64,000 nucleotides of DNA, taken from the NCBI RefSeq assembly GCF_022921055.1, contig NZ_CP095064.1, forward strand, positions 202,122 through 266,121, written 5' to 3'. A model generated the notes under the pieces. That model was not told where the DNA came from. It was given only the letters and a program-made list of their open reading frames with translations, and made no database searches. Position 1 is the first letter of the stretch. The number at the start of each line of letters is the position of its first letter. This DNA is from Hymenobacter volaticus (GTDB lineage: Bacteria; Bacteroidota; Bacteroidia; Cytophagales; Hymenobacteraceae). A program made the translations under genes and the position numbers. This document shows, piece after piece, positions 39,425-49,600 of this stretch.

Positions 39425-39680
39425 GCATATTATCGTATCGTTGAAAGTCCCAACACGATTAAAAAAGAAGGGGCTACGTGGGGCCCGACGACCAGGTAGC
39501 TGCCTCGGTGGGACACATTCGGAACCTGCCCGTGGGCGGGGACGACATGGGCATCGACCGCGAGCATGGCCACGCCCTGAAATACGTCGTTAGTGACGAC
39601 AACAAGTCGGTGGTGGCCAACCTGCGCCGCCTGGCCAAAGCCGGTATCCAGCGTATGTATCGGGGTAGCGCAAGAGTAAG
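39425..39680 (+). pseudogene. DNA topoisomerase I (topA) N-terminal fragment
   Basis: The plus strand encodes RIVESPNTIKKEG and, after a frame change near 39470, VGPDDQVAASVGHIRNLPVG and SDDNKSVVANLRRLAKAG. These match the TOPRIM start of type IA topoisomerase (IVESP...K, the ASxGHxRDLP strand, and the helix before the DPDREG motif). The DPDREG region and everything after it are missing, replaced by unrelated sequence from about 39660. The fragment covers only about 80 residues, so it cannot be functional. Confidence 0.65.
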
Positions 39681-40319
39681 AGCACAAATTCGCGTTAAAG
39701 CTGGACTGTCGGATTTAACGTTTTGAGCGTCTCGCAAAACGCTCGTGGCTGTTGCAGAAGGCCACTCCTTGCCTAAGCGGCCGTCACTCCCGTCTAGGGT
39801 AGTGTAGAAAACCGGCCATAATGCGGCTGTTTGCCCTGTTTCTATGGCCTCTGGTGTCTGGTTTGCCAGCGCTTGCTTTCCTCAAAGCAGGGATCCCGAA
39901 CCACATTGGATCCCGCCGCGCTGGTTGTAGCTAGTCACATTACGCTACGTGACTGGTGCCGCCTTCCGTTTCCCGAACCGTCCACTACTCCCTCGTCATT
40001 GCTGCACGTACGCCCTTTTCGTTTGGGTCCACCATCTACCTCAACCCGGACCGCCACGCTGCTGGCAGTGCTGCACCACCAGCATGCGCACGTGCAGCAG
40101 TGGCACACGGTGGATGTGTTGCTCAGGTAAGTAGCGCTGTCTGCCGCTTGGTGCAACCCGACCGCGTAGCTGCAGTGTCTTGCGCGACAATCTCTTATAC
40201 TTGGCAGACTAGGCCGCGCTGCAAACGGGCTCAGACCGGGGCGTGACCTGCTAACTTTAATTTCTGTCAGGAATAGCTCTGCCTTAGCTCTCTTTTTCAG
40301 TGCCTTGGTATGTTAGTAA

Positions 40320-41300
40320 CTATAGTTTGTGAGTGTTACGTATAGATTCTATGAAATAAATAATGGTGTGCGTAAACGCATTCGGATTGTCGAGATTAGC
40401 GACGTGGCCGGCATTGGGCACTACGGCCACTTGCGCGCCGGGCACGAGTTGTTGAAGCGTTTGATTGTCTTGCTGGCGAGCAACTGATTCACGGGCGCCA
40501 GCCAGCAACAGCAACGGCACTTGCACCGGGTGGGCGCGGAGCTGGGGCACGAGCGAGTGGCCGAGCAACACCCTAGGCTCCACGTGCAGCGGCTGCCACA
40601 TCGACCAATCCTGCACCATTTGGCGCAGCAAGGGTGCTGACCGGACGGAATCCGGCCCGCTTGATTTCAATAAGGATGCTAGCCACTGGGCTTTGAAAGC
40701 GGTAGTGCCACGCGCTTGCAGCTGTGTGATTTCGGTGCGGCGGCGCGCCACCTCAACTTCCGTGATAGGCTGCTCGGGTCCCGGCCTAGAGTAAATACTG
40801 CCACTGCATGACACCACCGACAGCACGTTTTCGGGGTGCAGGGCCATGAAGTCGACGGCCACAAAACCGCCGAGCGAGACCCCCACCAAGTGGGCTTTGG
40901 GAATATGCAGGGCTTGGAGCAACTGGTACAGATCGTCGGCGTGCAGGAATTGCTGACCTTCCACGGGCACCGACGATAGGCCGTAGCCACGCATATCGTA
41001 ACGAATAACCCGGTAGTGCCGCGCCAGCGCCGCCACTTGCGGGTCCCACATGCGCCGGTCAAAGGAATGGCCGTGCAGCAGCACTACCGGGGCGCCGCGC
41101 CCGATTTCCTCGTAGTACAGCTGCGCGCCAGGAATAGCAATTTTACCTTTCTTGCTGGCTAGCGCGGCCGTGGTTGGGTGGGCTAGCGTTTTGGGCGGCA
41201 CAGCTGATGCCTGGGCGCAGGCCAAGCTAGGTAGCAGCGCCAGCACCGTGCAAGAAAGCAGGAGCCGGAACCAGTGTTGTAAGCGTGAAGGTGAGGACAT
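40320..41300 (-). CDS. Secreted alpha/beta hydrolase
   Basis: The 326-residue protein begins with a signal peptide (LQHWFRLLLSCTVLALLPSL, cleaved after ACA or nearby). It has the alpha/beta hydrolase signatures VVLLHGHSFDRRMWDPQV (oxyanion region), YDMRGYGLSS, the nucleophile elbow LVGVSLGGFVAV near residue 145 and the C-terminal histidine in VPNAGHVANLDNP. An aspartate or glutamate of the triad probably lies in LLLLAGARES. It probably hydrolyses an ester or related bond in the periplasm. A decayed partial copy lies at 36757-37110. Confidence 0.8.
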   Translation of the reverse strand: MSSPSRLQHWFRLLLSCTVLALLPSLACAQASAVPPKTLAHPTTAALASKKGKIAIPGAQLYYEEIGRGAPVVLLHGHSFDRRMWDPQVAALARHYRVIRYDMRGYGLSSVPVEGQQFLHADDLYQLLQALHIPKAHLVGVSLGGFVAVDFMALHPENVLSVVSCSGSIYSRPGPEQPITEVEVARRRTEITQLQARGTTAFKAQWLASLLKSSGPDSVRSAPLLRQMVQDWSMWQPLHVEPRVLLGHSLVPQLRAHPVQVPLLLLAGARESVARQQDNQTLQQLVPGAQVAVVPNAGHVANLDNPNAFTHTIIYFIESIRNTHKL

Positions 41301-41363
41301 AAACTGACTGATGGGTCGACTTCTTAAAAGTTGTTTGAGCTAGTAAGAAAGGCCACTAAATCG

Positions 41364-41449
41364 ACGTAGAGACGCCTACTTGCGTCTTGTCGTTGAACAA
41401 AACCGTTCGGCCGGCGCGCTCGGCGAGACGCAAGTAGGCGTCTCTACGT
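41364..41449. repeat. 86-bp element with 24-bp perfect terminal inverted repeats
   Basis: Arms 41364-41387 (beginning ACGTAGAGACGCCTACTTGC) and 41426-41449 are exact reverse complements. The spacer of 38 bases is GC-rich and non-coding. The small size, perfect arms and intergenic position fit a MITE or REP-like palindromic element. Confidence 0.7.
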
Positions 41450-41501
41450 GGTTCTGACGACTCGTTCAGTTACCTCAGCCATCTTATAAAGACTAACGCT
41501 T

Positions 41502-41675
41502 GAAAACCTTGTCTAAAAAGGCCGCGGTGTAGTCTAGCGTTGGCGCAAACCACGGCGTAAACAGGGGAAAAGTATGCGGCGTATCAGGGAGCGTGTGCAC
41601 CTCGTGGTAGATCCGAAAGGCGTCCAGCTTTTTAAGCATGTCTTCCCGGCCGGCGTGCATCCAGTCAACGGAGCT
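41502..41675 (-). pseudogene. C-terminal fragment of an alpha/beta hydrolase/esterase
   Basis: The minus strand reads VDWMHAGREDMLKKLDAFRI and LPDTPHTFPLFTPWFAPTLD to a stop at 41502. This is the typical C-terminal end of secreted esterases, with the catalytic His in PDTPHTF. Upstream coding sequence is absent beyond about 41680, so only the last 57 or so residues remain. Confidence 0.6.
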
Positions 41676-41870
41676 GTATATTTTTTAGCGAACTCAGACG
41701 AATGCACAACAGGAAAAAGTAATGTGTCTCATCAACTGGGTAGCATGAAAATTATCACTTTTCCGGTTTATAACAAATCTCTTGTAAAGCACCTTTTTTG
41801 AGCCACTAACTAGGATGTTTCAAGGAAATGGGGCTATACTTTACTAGAGCTTACTTATTAAAGTCGCTTT

Positions 41871-42401
41871 ATGCCGTTATCCTCCTGGTTGCTCTTCTGG
41901 CTGTGTTTGCTGCTGTACTCGTGTACCGATCGGGGAGAGTCGTCTGCGGTGGCGCAACCGGCTCCTGCTTTGTATGAAATAACGCTCGATTCCACTATAC
42001 ACGGCTACATCGAACGCTATATTACCCAAGTTCATGTAGAGAAAAAGAGAGCGGTGGTCGCCCTTTCGTGGATGGGAATCGATGCCGGGCAATGCGTGTA
42101 TCTGAGTCAAGTGAGCATCCACCCTCAAACGCAGCACCGCTATCCCCATTTTTGGGCGCGTCACCGAGACTATCTAGTCTTTGTCTATGACACAAAATAT
42201 CCTACCCTCTTGGTTAACCCTCGGGCTCTACATCAGGAAATCGACCGGGTGCTGCAGCAACACAACCTGCAACTCATGACCCGCACCGATTTTATCGATG
42301 AGCCGCTGCCCTGGCGCATTGTCGAGCGGGGTAGGCAGGTGCGGATTGATACGGCCAAAAGGCTTCCCCAAGTCTACTTTGGCCGGAACGCTCCTCTCTA
42401 G
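41871..42401 (+). CDS. Hypothetical lipoprotein
   Basis: The 176-residue product starts with a short lipoprotein signal (SSWLLFWLCLLLYSCTD, lipobox LLYSC at residues 14-18). The mature part has beta-strand and helix segments such as YITQVHVEKKRAVVALSWMG and YLVFVYDTKYPTLLVNPRAL. No family is recognised. It stands alone, followed by a short inverted repeat at 42512-42562 and the ArsR/efflux block. It is probably anchored in the outer membrane or periplasmic face. Confidence 0.6.
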   Translation: MPLSSWLLFWLCLLLYSCTDRGESSAVAQPAPALYEITLDSTIHGYIERYITQVHVEKKRAVVALSWMGIDAGQCVYLSQVSIHPQTQHRYPHFWARHRDYLVFVYDTKYPTLLVNPRALHQEIDRVLQQHNLQLMTRTDFIDEPLPWRIVERGRQVRIDTAKRLPQVYFGRNAPL

Positions 42402-42511
42402 GATCAAGCATCCTGGTCTTGTCTGTCCTGCTATTGGAGCGTTTTTTTGAACAAGATGATGTTGTTTCGTCCACGAAAACGCTCGATTTACGAAACGCCT
42501 AGCCGAGTACC

Positions 42512-42562
42512 TGTCCTGAAATAGATTACGAGTTATCAGAACCGTCACCCTGTTTCAGGACA
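42512..42562. repeat. 10-bp inverted repeat TGTCCTGAAA
   Basis: TGTCCTGAAA at 42512-42521 pairs exactly with TTTCAGGACA at 42553-42562. Similar stretches TTGTCCTAAAATAAG (21325) and TTGTTCTAAAATAAG (55227) occur elsewhere, so these may be related ends of small elements. Confidence 0.4.
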
Positions 42563-42749
42563 AGACAGGCTAGACAACACGATAGGCTGGTGATGAACTA
42601 GGCGTAAGCAGCACTTAGCCCTGCGGTACGCCCCGTAAAAAGCTCCCTGGAGTCACTGTTTCGCGCAGGGCACCAACCCTGGTATGGCATAGTGGATTAG
42701 CAGGCGGGAGAACCTTTTCATTCTTGCGCTGGTTTTCGACACATCAACT

Positions 42750-42783
42750 CATGCGCATGTGTTATAGATATTTCCTACCTTTG
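42750..42783 (+). promoter_or_regulatory. Possible ArsR operator and -7 box
   Basis: CATGCGCATG at 42750-42759 is a perfect palindrome, and TACCTTTG at 42776-42783 fits the Bacteroidota TAnnTTTG -7 box. The ATG at 42788 lies only 4 bases after this box, so the transcript would be leaderless. Otherwise the match is fortuitous. Confidence 0.3.
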
Positions 42784-42787
42784 CCAC

Positions 42788-43075
42788 ATGGATACCAAGT
42801 CTCTCGTCAAATTAGCCAAATCCCTGGGTGACCCTACCCGTCTTCGCTTGTTGCAGGAAATTGCAAAAGGGGATATCGCCGTGTGTGCCGACTTGTTTCA
42901 ATACGTGCCCATCAGCCAGCCCTCGATGTCCCAGCACCTCAAAGCCCTCTCCGAAGCGGGCTTAATTGAGTCGCACAAAGAAGGCCGGAATATGCACATG
43001 TCCATCAATGCCGACAAGCTGCGGGAGTTGGAAGACTTCCTGCAACTGCTGAAACCGGCTAGTGCTAAGCTGTAA
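42788..43075 (+). CDS. ArsR family winged-helix repressor
   Basis: The 95-residue protein has the ArsR/SmtB fold (SLVKLAKSLGDPTRLRLLQE at the start and YVPISQPSMSQHLKALSEAG as recognition helices). There is no evident Cys metal site except Cys in AVCADLF. It is closely related to the second ArsR gene at 49229. It precedes the RND efflux operon on the same strand and probably represses it. A terminator at 43088-43117 ends its own transcript. Confidence 0.85.
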   Translation: MDTKSLVKLAKSLGDPTRLRLLQEIAKGDIAVCADLFQYVPISQPSMSQHLKALSEAGLIESHKEGRNMHMSINADKLRELEDFLQLLKPASAKL

Positions 43076-43087
43076 CTAGCTCCTTGG

Positions 43088-43117
43088 CCCGTCGGCGGTA
43101 TTGCCAACGGGTTTTTG
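43088..43117 (+). terminator. Rho-independent terminator after arsR-like gene
   Basis: CCCGTcGGC pairs with GCCaACGGG (one mismatch) around a 6-base loop, followed by TTTTTG. It lies 12 bases after the stop codon. Confidence 0.75.
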
Positions 43118-43127
43118 CTTTAATAAA

Positions 43128-43167
43128 ACATAATTAGTTGCTTATGTATTTATGATACGTACTTTTG
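43128..43167 (+). promoter_or_regulatory. Candidate promoter and operator of the efflux operon
   Basis: The inverted repeat ACATAA-N8-TTATGT at 43128-43147 precedes TACTTTTG at 43160-43167, which matches the TAnnTTTG -7 box. A second dyad ATAAG-N6-CTTAT lies at 43239-43254. The two dyads could be ArsR-type operators. Confidence 0.4.
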
Positions 43168-43198
43168 CTAAAACTTAGTAAGAAGGGTAGCCGCTGCC

Positions 43199-43229
43199 AG
43201 CAAAGGCTTTTGCCTCTGCTTTTTTTTTG
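43199..43229 (+). terminator. Terminator-like hairpin in the efflux leader
   Basis: The stem 43199-43207/43212-43220 (AGCAAAGGC with GCCTCTGCT, one mismatch) has a TTTT loop and is followed by eight T. It lies between the candidate promoter and the membrane-fusion protein start at 43339, so it could attenuate the pump transcript or end a short RNA. Confidence 0.6.
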
Positions 43230-43338
43230 CCTTATCACATAAGTACATGCTTATTAGTTGATGAATTAGCATCATTTCGTCGCCTTTCACCGCACTTACC
43301 ACTTCACCCACTACCCTCGTCTGGGTCGCTTTTTACTG

Positions 43339-44497
43339 ATGAAACTATCTTCTCTTTTAGCCGGCAGCGTGCTGCTGGCGGGCTGCGCGGAGCAGCAAGC
43401 CCCGCAACAAATACTGGCCCCCCAGCCCTACCGGTACAAATACTGCATACCAGCACTGAAACCACGTATCAAGATTACCCGGCTTCCATTGAGGGCGTCG
43501 TCAACGTGGAGATTCGACCGCAGGTAGCGGGGGTGCTCGATCGTATCCTAGTGGATGAGGGAGCAGCCGTACGCAAAGGTCAGCCGCTGTTCAAAATCAA
43601 CGACGCGCCCTACCGGGAGCGGCTGAATAATGCGCTAGCGGCTCAGCAAGCGGCGGTCGGGGCTGTGACCAGCGCGCAAGTGGAAGTCGACCGATTCGCC
43701 CCGCTGGTGCAGAACAAGGTCGTGTCGGAGGTGCAACTGCAAACGGCGCAGGCGGCCCTAGTTATAGCGAAAGCCAACTTGCAGCGCGCCAAGGCCGAGG
43801 TCAGCAGCGCCCGCATTAACCTCGGCTACACGACCATTAGTGCGCCAGTCAGCGGCTTTCTGGGGCGGCTGCAAACCAAGCAGGGCAGTCTGGTAGGCCC
43901 CACCGATGCCCAAGCCCTAACCCAACTCTCCGATGTGCACGAGGTGCATACCTACTTCTCGCTGGGGAAGACGACTTTATCACCTTCCGCCAGCAGTACG
44001 CCGGCCGGACGTTGCAAGACAAGCTTGCGCACTTGCCGCCGGTGGCCCTGGTGCTGGCCGACCAAAGCACTTACCCCACGCGCGGCAAAGTGGACATGGT
44101 CGACGGGCAGTTCAACAAAACGACGGGGGCCGTGACGCTGCGCGCCACCTTCCCCAATGCCAATGGGCTGCTGCGTTCGGGCAACACGGGCACCATCCGA
44201 CTGGCCCTAGCGCACCCCAATGTGCTGCTGGTTCCCACCGCTGCTACGGTCGAGCTGCAGGACCGCGTGTTCGTGTACGCGGTGGGCGACAGCAACCGCG
44301 TTAGCCGTCAGGCCATCACTATTCAGGGCAAGAGCGGCGCCAACTACCTGGTGAGCGAGGGCGTGAAAAACGGCTCCCGCATCGTGCTGCAGGGGGTGGA
44401 CCACTTGCAGGAAGGCCAAATCATTCAGCCCACTCAGGTTCCGAAGGCCAGCGCCGCCGTGCCGGGCAAGGTCGCTGCTCAATCCGTTCAGAATTAA
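43339..44497 (+). CDS. RND efflux periplasmic adaptor (membrane fusion protein), frameshifted
   Basis: The ATG at 43339 begins a lipoprotein signal (MKLSSLLAGSVLLAGC). Repair of the C6 run 43418-43423 leads to PVQILHTSTETTYQDYPASI. The biotin-lipoyl part (VNVEIRPQVAGVLDRILVDE), a helical hairpin and the beta-barrel (GYTTISAPVSGFLGRL) follow. A second indel at the G4 run 43964-43967 restores SLGEDDFITFRQQYAGR. The total is about 386 residues, typical of HlyD/AcrA-type adaptors. It bridges the RND pump at 44510 and the outer membrane factor at 47709. It is the first gene of the operon and is probably repressed by the ArsR protein upstream. Confidence 0.85.
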
Positions 44498-44509
44498 TCG
44501 TTTTCGGTC

Positions 44510-47500
44510 ATGTTTAAAGTATTTATTGAGCGGCCCGTGCTGGCCACCGTCATCTCCATCTTGTTGGTGATTTTGGGGGGCTGGCCTTGTGGAAGCTGCC
44601 GCTTCAGCAGTTTCCCGACATTGCGCCCCCGCGGTGCTGGTGACCGCTACTTATCCGGGGGCGAATGCCGAGACGCTGCTGCGCTCGGTGGCACCCTCGC
44701 TGGAAGAATCCATCAACGGCGTGGAGAACATGGTGTACATGAGCTCGACGGCCAGCAACGACGGCTCGCTGGCGATTACGGTGAGTTTCCGGCTGGGCAC
44801 CGACCCCGACCAGGCGGCCGTGAACGTGCAGAACCGGGTGGCGCAGGCCACCAGCCAATTGCCGGCCGAGGTGGTGCAGCAGGGCGTGACCGTGGCCAAG
44901 CAGCAGAACAGCATGGTGGTTGTGCTCAACCTTTACTCCGATGATGCGCGCCAGTACGACCAAACCTTTTTAACCAACTACGCCCAAATCAACCTGGTGC
45001 CCGAGCTCAAGCGCATTCCGGGCATCGGGTCGGCGGTACTGTTTGGGGGCAACCGCGCCTACTCCATGCGCATCTGGCTGAACCCCGCGCAGCTGGCCAG
45101 CTACAACCTCACCCCGGCCGAGGTGATGGCCGCCATCCAAGACAAAAACCTGGAGGCCGCCCCGGCCGCCTGGGCGAGAGCAGCCAGGAAGCCTTCGAGT
45201 ACGTCATCAAGTACAAAGGCAAGCGCAGCCAGCCCACGGACTACGAAAACATGATCGTCCGGGCCAATGCCGACGGCTCGATGCTGCGCCTCAAGGACGT
45301 GGCGCGCGTCGAATTCGGCTCGGCGACCTACAACGGCGACGTGCGCATTTCGGGCAAGCCGGGCATCAACATCGGCATCTTCCAAACGGCCGGCTCGAAC
45401 GCCAACGAGCTGCAGATTGCCGTGGCGCAGGTGATGCAGAAGCTGGAAAAAAACCTGCCCAAAGGCGTGAAGCAGCAGACGCTCTACACCACCAAAACGG
45501 CGCTGGATGCCTCCATCGAGCAGGTGGAGCACACGCTGGTGGAGGCCTTTATCTTAGTGTTCATCGTGGTGTTCATCTTCCTGCAGGATTTCCGCTCGAC
45601 CTTGATCCCGGCCATTGCCGTGCCGGTGGCCATCGTGGGCACGTTCTTCTTCATGCAGCTGGTGGGCTTTTCCATCAACCTGCTCACGCTCTTTGCGCTG
45701 GTACTGGCCATCGGCATCGTGGTCGATGACGCCATTGTGGTGGTGGAGGCCGTGCACAGCAAGCTGGAGGAAGGCGCCCACTCGGTTAAAGCGGCCACCA
45801 CGCAGGCCATGAGCGAAATTACCGGGGCCATTATCTCCATTACCCTGGTGATGGCGGCCGTGTTTCTGCCGGTGGGCTTAATGGACGGCTCGACGGGGGT
45901 TTTTTACCGCCAGTTTGCCTTTACCATGGCCATTGCCATCGTTATTTCGGCCGTCAACGCCTTGACGTTGAGTCCCGCCCTGGCGGCGCTCTTTCTCAAG
46001 CACACCCCGCACGACGGGGACCACGCCGCCCGAGCACGTTTAAAACCCGCTTTTTTGCGGGCTTCAACCGCAGCTTCGAGCGGCTGACTAGCCGCTACGT
46101 GGGTAGTATCAAGTTCCTGCTCCGCCACAAGTGGGTGGGGCTGAGCGGCCTGGTGCTGGTAGCCGTGCTTACCGGCTGGCTGGCCAAGCGCACGCCCTCC
46201 GGCTTTATCCCGTCGGAAGACCAGGGCTTTGTGGCTATTGCCATGTCCTTGCCGGCCGGCGCGTCGCTCGACCGCACCAACCACGTGGGCTTGCAGCTGG
46301 AGGAGCAACTACGGACCATGCCGTCCGTCGAGAAAATCAATTTGCTGACGGGCTTTAGCATCCTGACTTCGTCGAACAGCGCCTCGGCGCTCACGGCGTT
46401 CGTTATTCTGAAACCCATCCCGGAGCGGGGCGAAGTGCAGGACATCAACGCCATCATGGCCACCATCCGCGAAAAGGCGGCCGCGACCATCAAGGGGGCC
46501 GATACGTTCGTGTTTACCACGCCCACCGTGCCGGGCTTTGGCAACGTGGAAGGCCTGGAAGTGGTGTTGCAGGACCGCACCGGCGGCGAGCTGCCCAAGC
46601 TCGGGCGGGTAGGCCAGGACTTTATCGCCGAGTTGATGAAGCAGCCAGCTATTGGCGTCGCCTTCACCTCATTCCGGGCCGACTATCCTCAACTGGAGGC
46701 GGAAGTGGACGAAGTGAAAGCGGCCCAATTGGGCGTGGGCGTGCAGCGCGTGCTGCAAACCATGCAGGCCTACTTCGGCAGCGCCCAGGCCTCGGATTTC
46801 AACCGCTTTGGCAAGTACTACCGGGTGGTGGTGCAGGCCGACAAGGCCAACCGCGCCGACCCCTCGGCCCTGAACGGGGTGTTTGTGAAAAACGACCGGG
46901 GCGAGATGGTACCCCTGGCCACGCTGGTGCGCCTCAAGCGGGTGTTCGGGCCGGAAACGGCCTCGCGCTACAACCTCTTCAATGCCTTGACCATTAACGC
47001 GGTGCCCAAAAAAGGCTATAGCTCCGGCGATGCCATCAAGGCCGTGGAGCTGGTAGCCGAGAAGTACTTGCCCTCGGGCTACACCTACGAGTTTTCGGGC
47101 TTGACGCGCGAGGAAATCTCGTCGGGCAATCAGTCGACTGTCGTGTTCCTGATGTGTTTGGTGTTCGTGTATTTCCTGCTGGCGGCCCAGTACGAGAGCT
47201 ACATTCTGCCCTTTGCCGTGCTGCTGTCGCTGCCGGCGGGCATGGTCGGGGTGTTCGCGGCCATCGGCTTTGCCGGCATCACCAACAACATCTACGTGCA
47301 AGTGGCTTTGATTATGCTTATTGGCCTGCTGGCTAAGAACGCCATCCTCATTGTGGAGTTTGCCTTGCAGCGCCGCCACGCGGGCGAGCCGCTGGTGCAG
47401 GCCGCGCTCAATGCCTCGGCTTCGCGCCTGCGCCCCATCCTGATGACCTCGCTGGCCTTCGTGGTCGGGCTGCTGCCCATGATGCGGGCTCAGGGTCCTT

Positions 47501-47703
47501 CCGCGCAGGGCAACCATTCCATCAGCATCGGGGCCGCGGGCGGCATGCTCACGGGCGTGGTGCTCGGCCTGTTCCTCATCCCGTTGCTATTCGTGATTTT
47601 TCAACGCCTGAACGAGCGCCTCAGCGGTACGCCCGGTTCCCAAGCGCCCAGCCCGGCTTCCGCTGAGTTGAAGCGGGTGCCGGCCCACGCCACGGTTAGC
47701 TAA
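44510..47703 (+). CDS. RND transporter permease, HAE1 (AcrB-like) family, frameshifted
   Basis: The inner-membrane proton-driven pump begins 13 bases after the adaptor gene (MFKVFIERPVLATVISILLV). Repairing single bases at 44575-44580 (G6), 44626-44630 (C5), 45160-45163 (C4) and 46029-46031 (C3) gives about 1065 residues, the usual HAE1 length. Visible motifs include FPDIAPP, YPGANAETLLRSVAPSLEES and the transmembrane-4 region FALVLAIGIVVDDAIVVVEA with the proton-relay aspartates. PSGFIPSEDQGF and GLLAKNAILIVEFA also match the family. It would export drugs, solvents or other hydrophobic compounds from the periplasm or inner leaflet. Confidence 0.9.
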
Positions 47704-47708
47704 CCCCC

Positions 47709-49135
47709 ATGACTACTTCTAGAAAAACTCTCTGGCACCAGCTACCGCTGGTGCTGGCCGGGCTGCTATTGGCAGCCTCCTGCAACGTGTCGAAAGACGT
47801 CCCCCTGCCTGCCCTGCCGCTGCCGGCCACCTACCGCACGGCAACCAACGCCGATACAACTTCCGTGGTCAACTTGCCGTGGCGAAGCTTTTTCACCGAG
47901 CCGGCCTTGCAGCAACTGCTCGACAGCGCCACTCGGCGCAACAACGACTTGCAGCAAGCTATTCAGAATATCGCCTCGGCGCAGGCCACGCTCAAGCAGG
48001 CTCGGCTCGGCTACTTTCCGGCCGCGACCTTGCAAGCGGGCGTAACGACCAATCGGCCCTCCAACAACAGCCTGAACGGTATTTCCCTCAGCCAGTTTCT
48101 GGGCACCAAGCACATCGAGGATTACAATCTAGCGCCGGCCATCAGCTGGGAAGCCGACATCTGGGGCAAAATCCGCAGCCGCAAGCAGGAGGCGCTGGCC
48201 GCCTACCTGCAAAGCCAGGAAGCCCGCAAAGCCGTGCAAACGCAGGTGGTGGCGCAAGTGGCCCAGGGCTATTACAACCTGCTCATGCTGGACACCCAGT
48301 TGGCCGTGGCCCGGCGCAACTTCGCCCTCACCGACAGTACCCTGCGCTTCACCCGGCTGCAGTTCACCGCTGGCCAAGTAACGGCCCTGGCTGTGCAGCA
48401 GGTCGAGGTGCAGCGCCTGACGGCGGCCGGCCTCATCCCGAGTTCGAGCAGGCCATCACGGTGCAGGAAGATGCCCTGAGCATCTTGGCCGGGCGGATGC
48501 CAGGCGGCATTAGCCGCACCGGCAACCTGCTGCGGGTGCAAGTGCCGGTGGTGGCCGCGGGCGGGGTGCCGGCGGCGCTCCTGGCCCGGCGGCCCGACGT
48601 GCGCAGTGCCGAGCTGGCCCTCGACCGGGCCAACGCCACGGTGGGCTACACCAAAGCGCAACTCTACCCCACGCTGGCCATCACGGCCCAGGGCGGCCTC
48701 AACGCCTTCCAGGCCAGCAATTGGTTTAGCGTGCCGGCCTCGCTGTTTGGCACGGCCGCCGCGGGGCTCACCCAGCCATTGTTTCAGCGCGGGGCGTTGC
48801 GCACGCAGTACCAGCAGGCCCAGATTGACCGCGAGCGGACGGTGATTCAGTTCCGCCAGCAGGTGCTGGTGGCGGTGGGCGAAGTATCGGATGCCTTAGG
48901 ACAAATCACGCGCACGCAGACCCAGCAGGCCATCGCCACGGAGCGCGTGCAGGTGTTGCGCCAAGCAACGACCAATGCCAACCTGCTGTTCCGTAGCGGC
49001 TTGGCCAGCTACCTGGAAGTCATCACGGCCCAGAGTAACGCGCTGCAAAGCGAACTGGAGCTGGCTTCGCTGAAACGCACCCAGCTAGGGGCCAATGTGG
49101 AGTTGTACCGGGCCGTGGGCGGTGGCTGGCAATAG
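47709..49135 (+). CDS. Outer membrane efflux lipoprotein, NodT/OprM type, frameshifted
   Basis: The gene starts 5 bases after the pump gene. The product has a lipoprotein signal (PLVLAGLLLAASC) and two OEP repeats. The first has LQQAIQNIASAQATLKQARL and AISWEADIWGKIRSRKQEAL. The frame breaks at the C3 run 48437-48439, and one added base gives GLIPEFEQAITVQEDALSIL. The second repeat includes ARRPDVRSAELALDRANATV and SGLASYLEVITAQSNALQSE. About 475 residues, family-typical. It forms the outer-membrane channel of the tripartite pump. Confidence 0.85.
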
Positions 49136-49228
49136 GAAACGTCTTACAAGCTGCTATCGACTCTGTTCACCCTCCCTACTTCGGCCAGCGAATGCCAAGC
49201 AAAATCCTCCTCTCCCCACCCTCCTGTT

Positions 49229-49504
49229 ATGGATACCAAGTCTCTCGTCAAGCTAGCCAAGTCCCTGAGCGACCCCAGCCGCCTGCGCATGTTGCAGGAG
49301 ATTGCGCGGGCGCAGCGGCTGGGATGCGCCCATCTGTTTGAGGTTGTGCCCATCAGTCAGCCAGCTATGTCGCATCACGTCAAGGCGCTGGTAGATGCGG
49401 GGCTGGTTGATTCGTGTAAGGAAGGCCGCAACATGTATTTGACTATCAATACAGAAAAGCTGCAGGAGCTGGAAAGCTTTCTGCAGTTGCTGAAGATGAG
49501 GTAG
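49229..49504 (+). CDS. ArsR family winged-helix repressor (second copy)
   Basis: The 91-residue protein shares its first 12 residues (MDTKSLVKLAKS) and recognition helix (VPISQPAMSHHVKAL) with the ArsR protein at 42788. It lies 94 bases after the outer membrane factor gene and just before a redox gene cluster, so it may control that cluster. Cys residues at GCAHLF and DSCKEGR could sense thiol-reactive compounds or metals. Confidence 0.85.
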   Translation: MDTKSLVKLAKSLSDPSRLRMLQEIARAQRLGCAHLFEVVPISQPAMSHHVKALVDAGLVDSCKEGRNMYLTINTEKLQELESFLQLLKMR

Positions 49505-49600
49505 TTCTCTGACCGCCAGCCACTGCTTAACAATGCGTTTTCAGGAAGGGACGAAGCAGGTCCTTGTCGTGGAAACGATAAATTACTCAACTCCCATCCC

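Noticed and set aside
46669..47517. Long minus-strand open frame of 282 codons
   Set aside because: It lies wholly opposite the conserved RND pump gene and has His/Gln/Arg-rich shadow composition.
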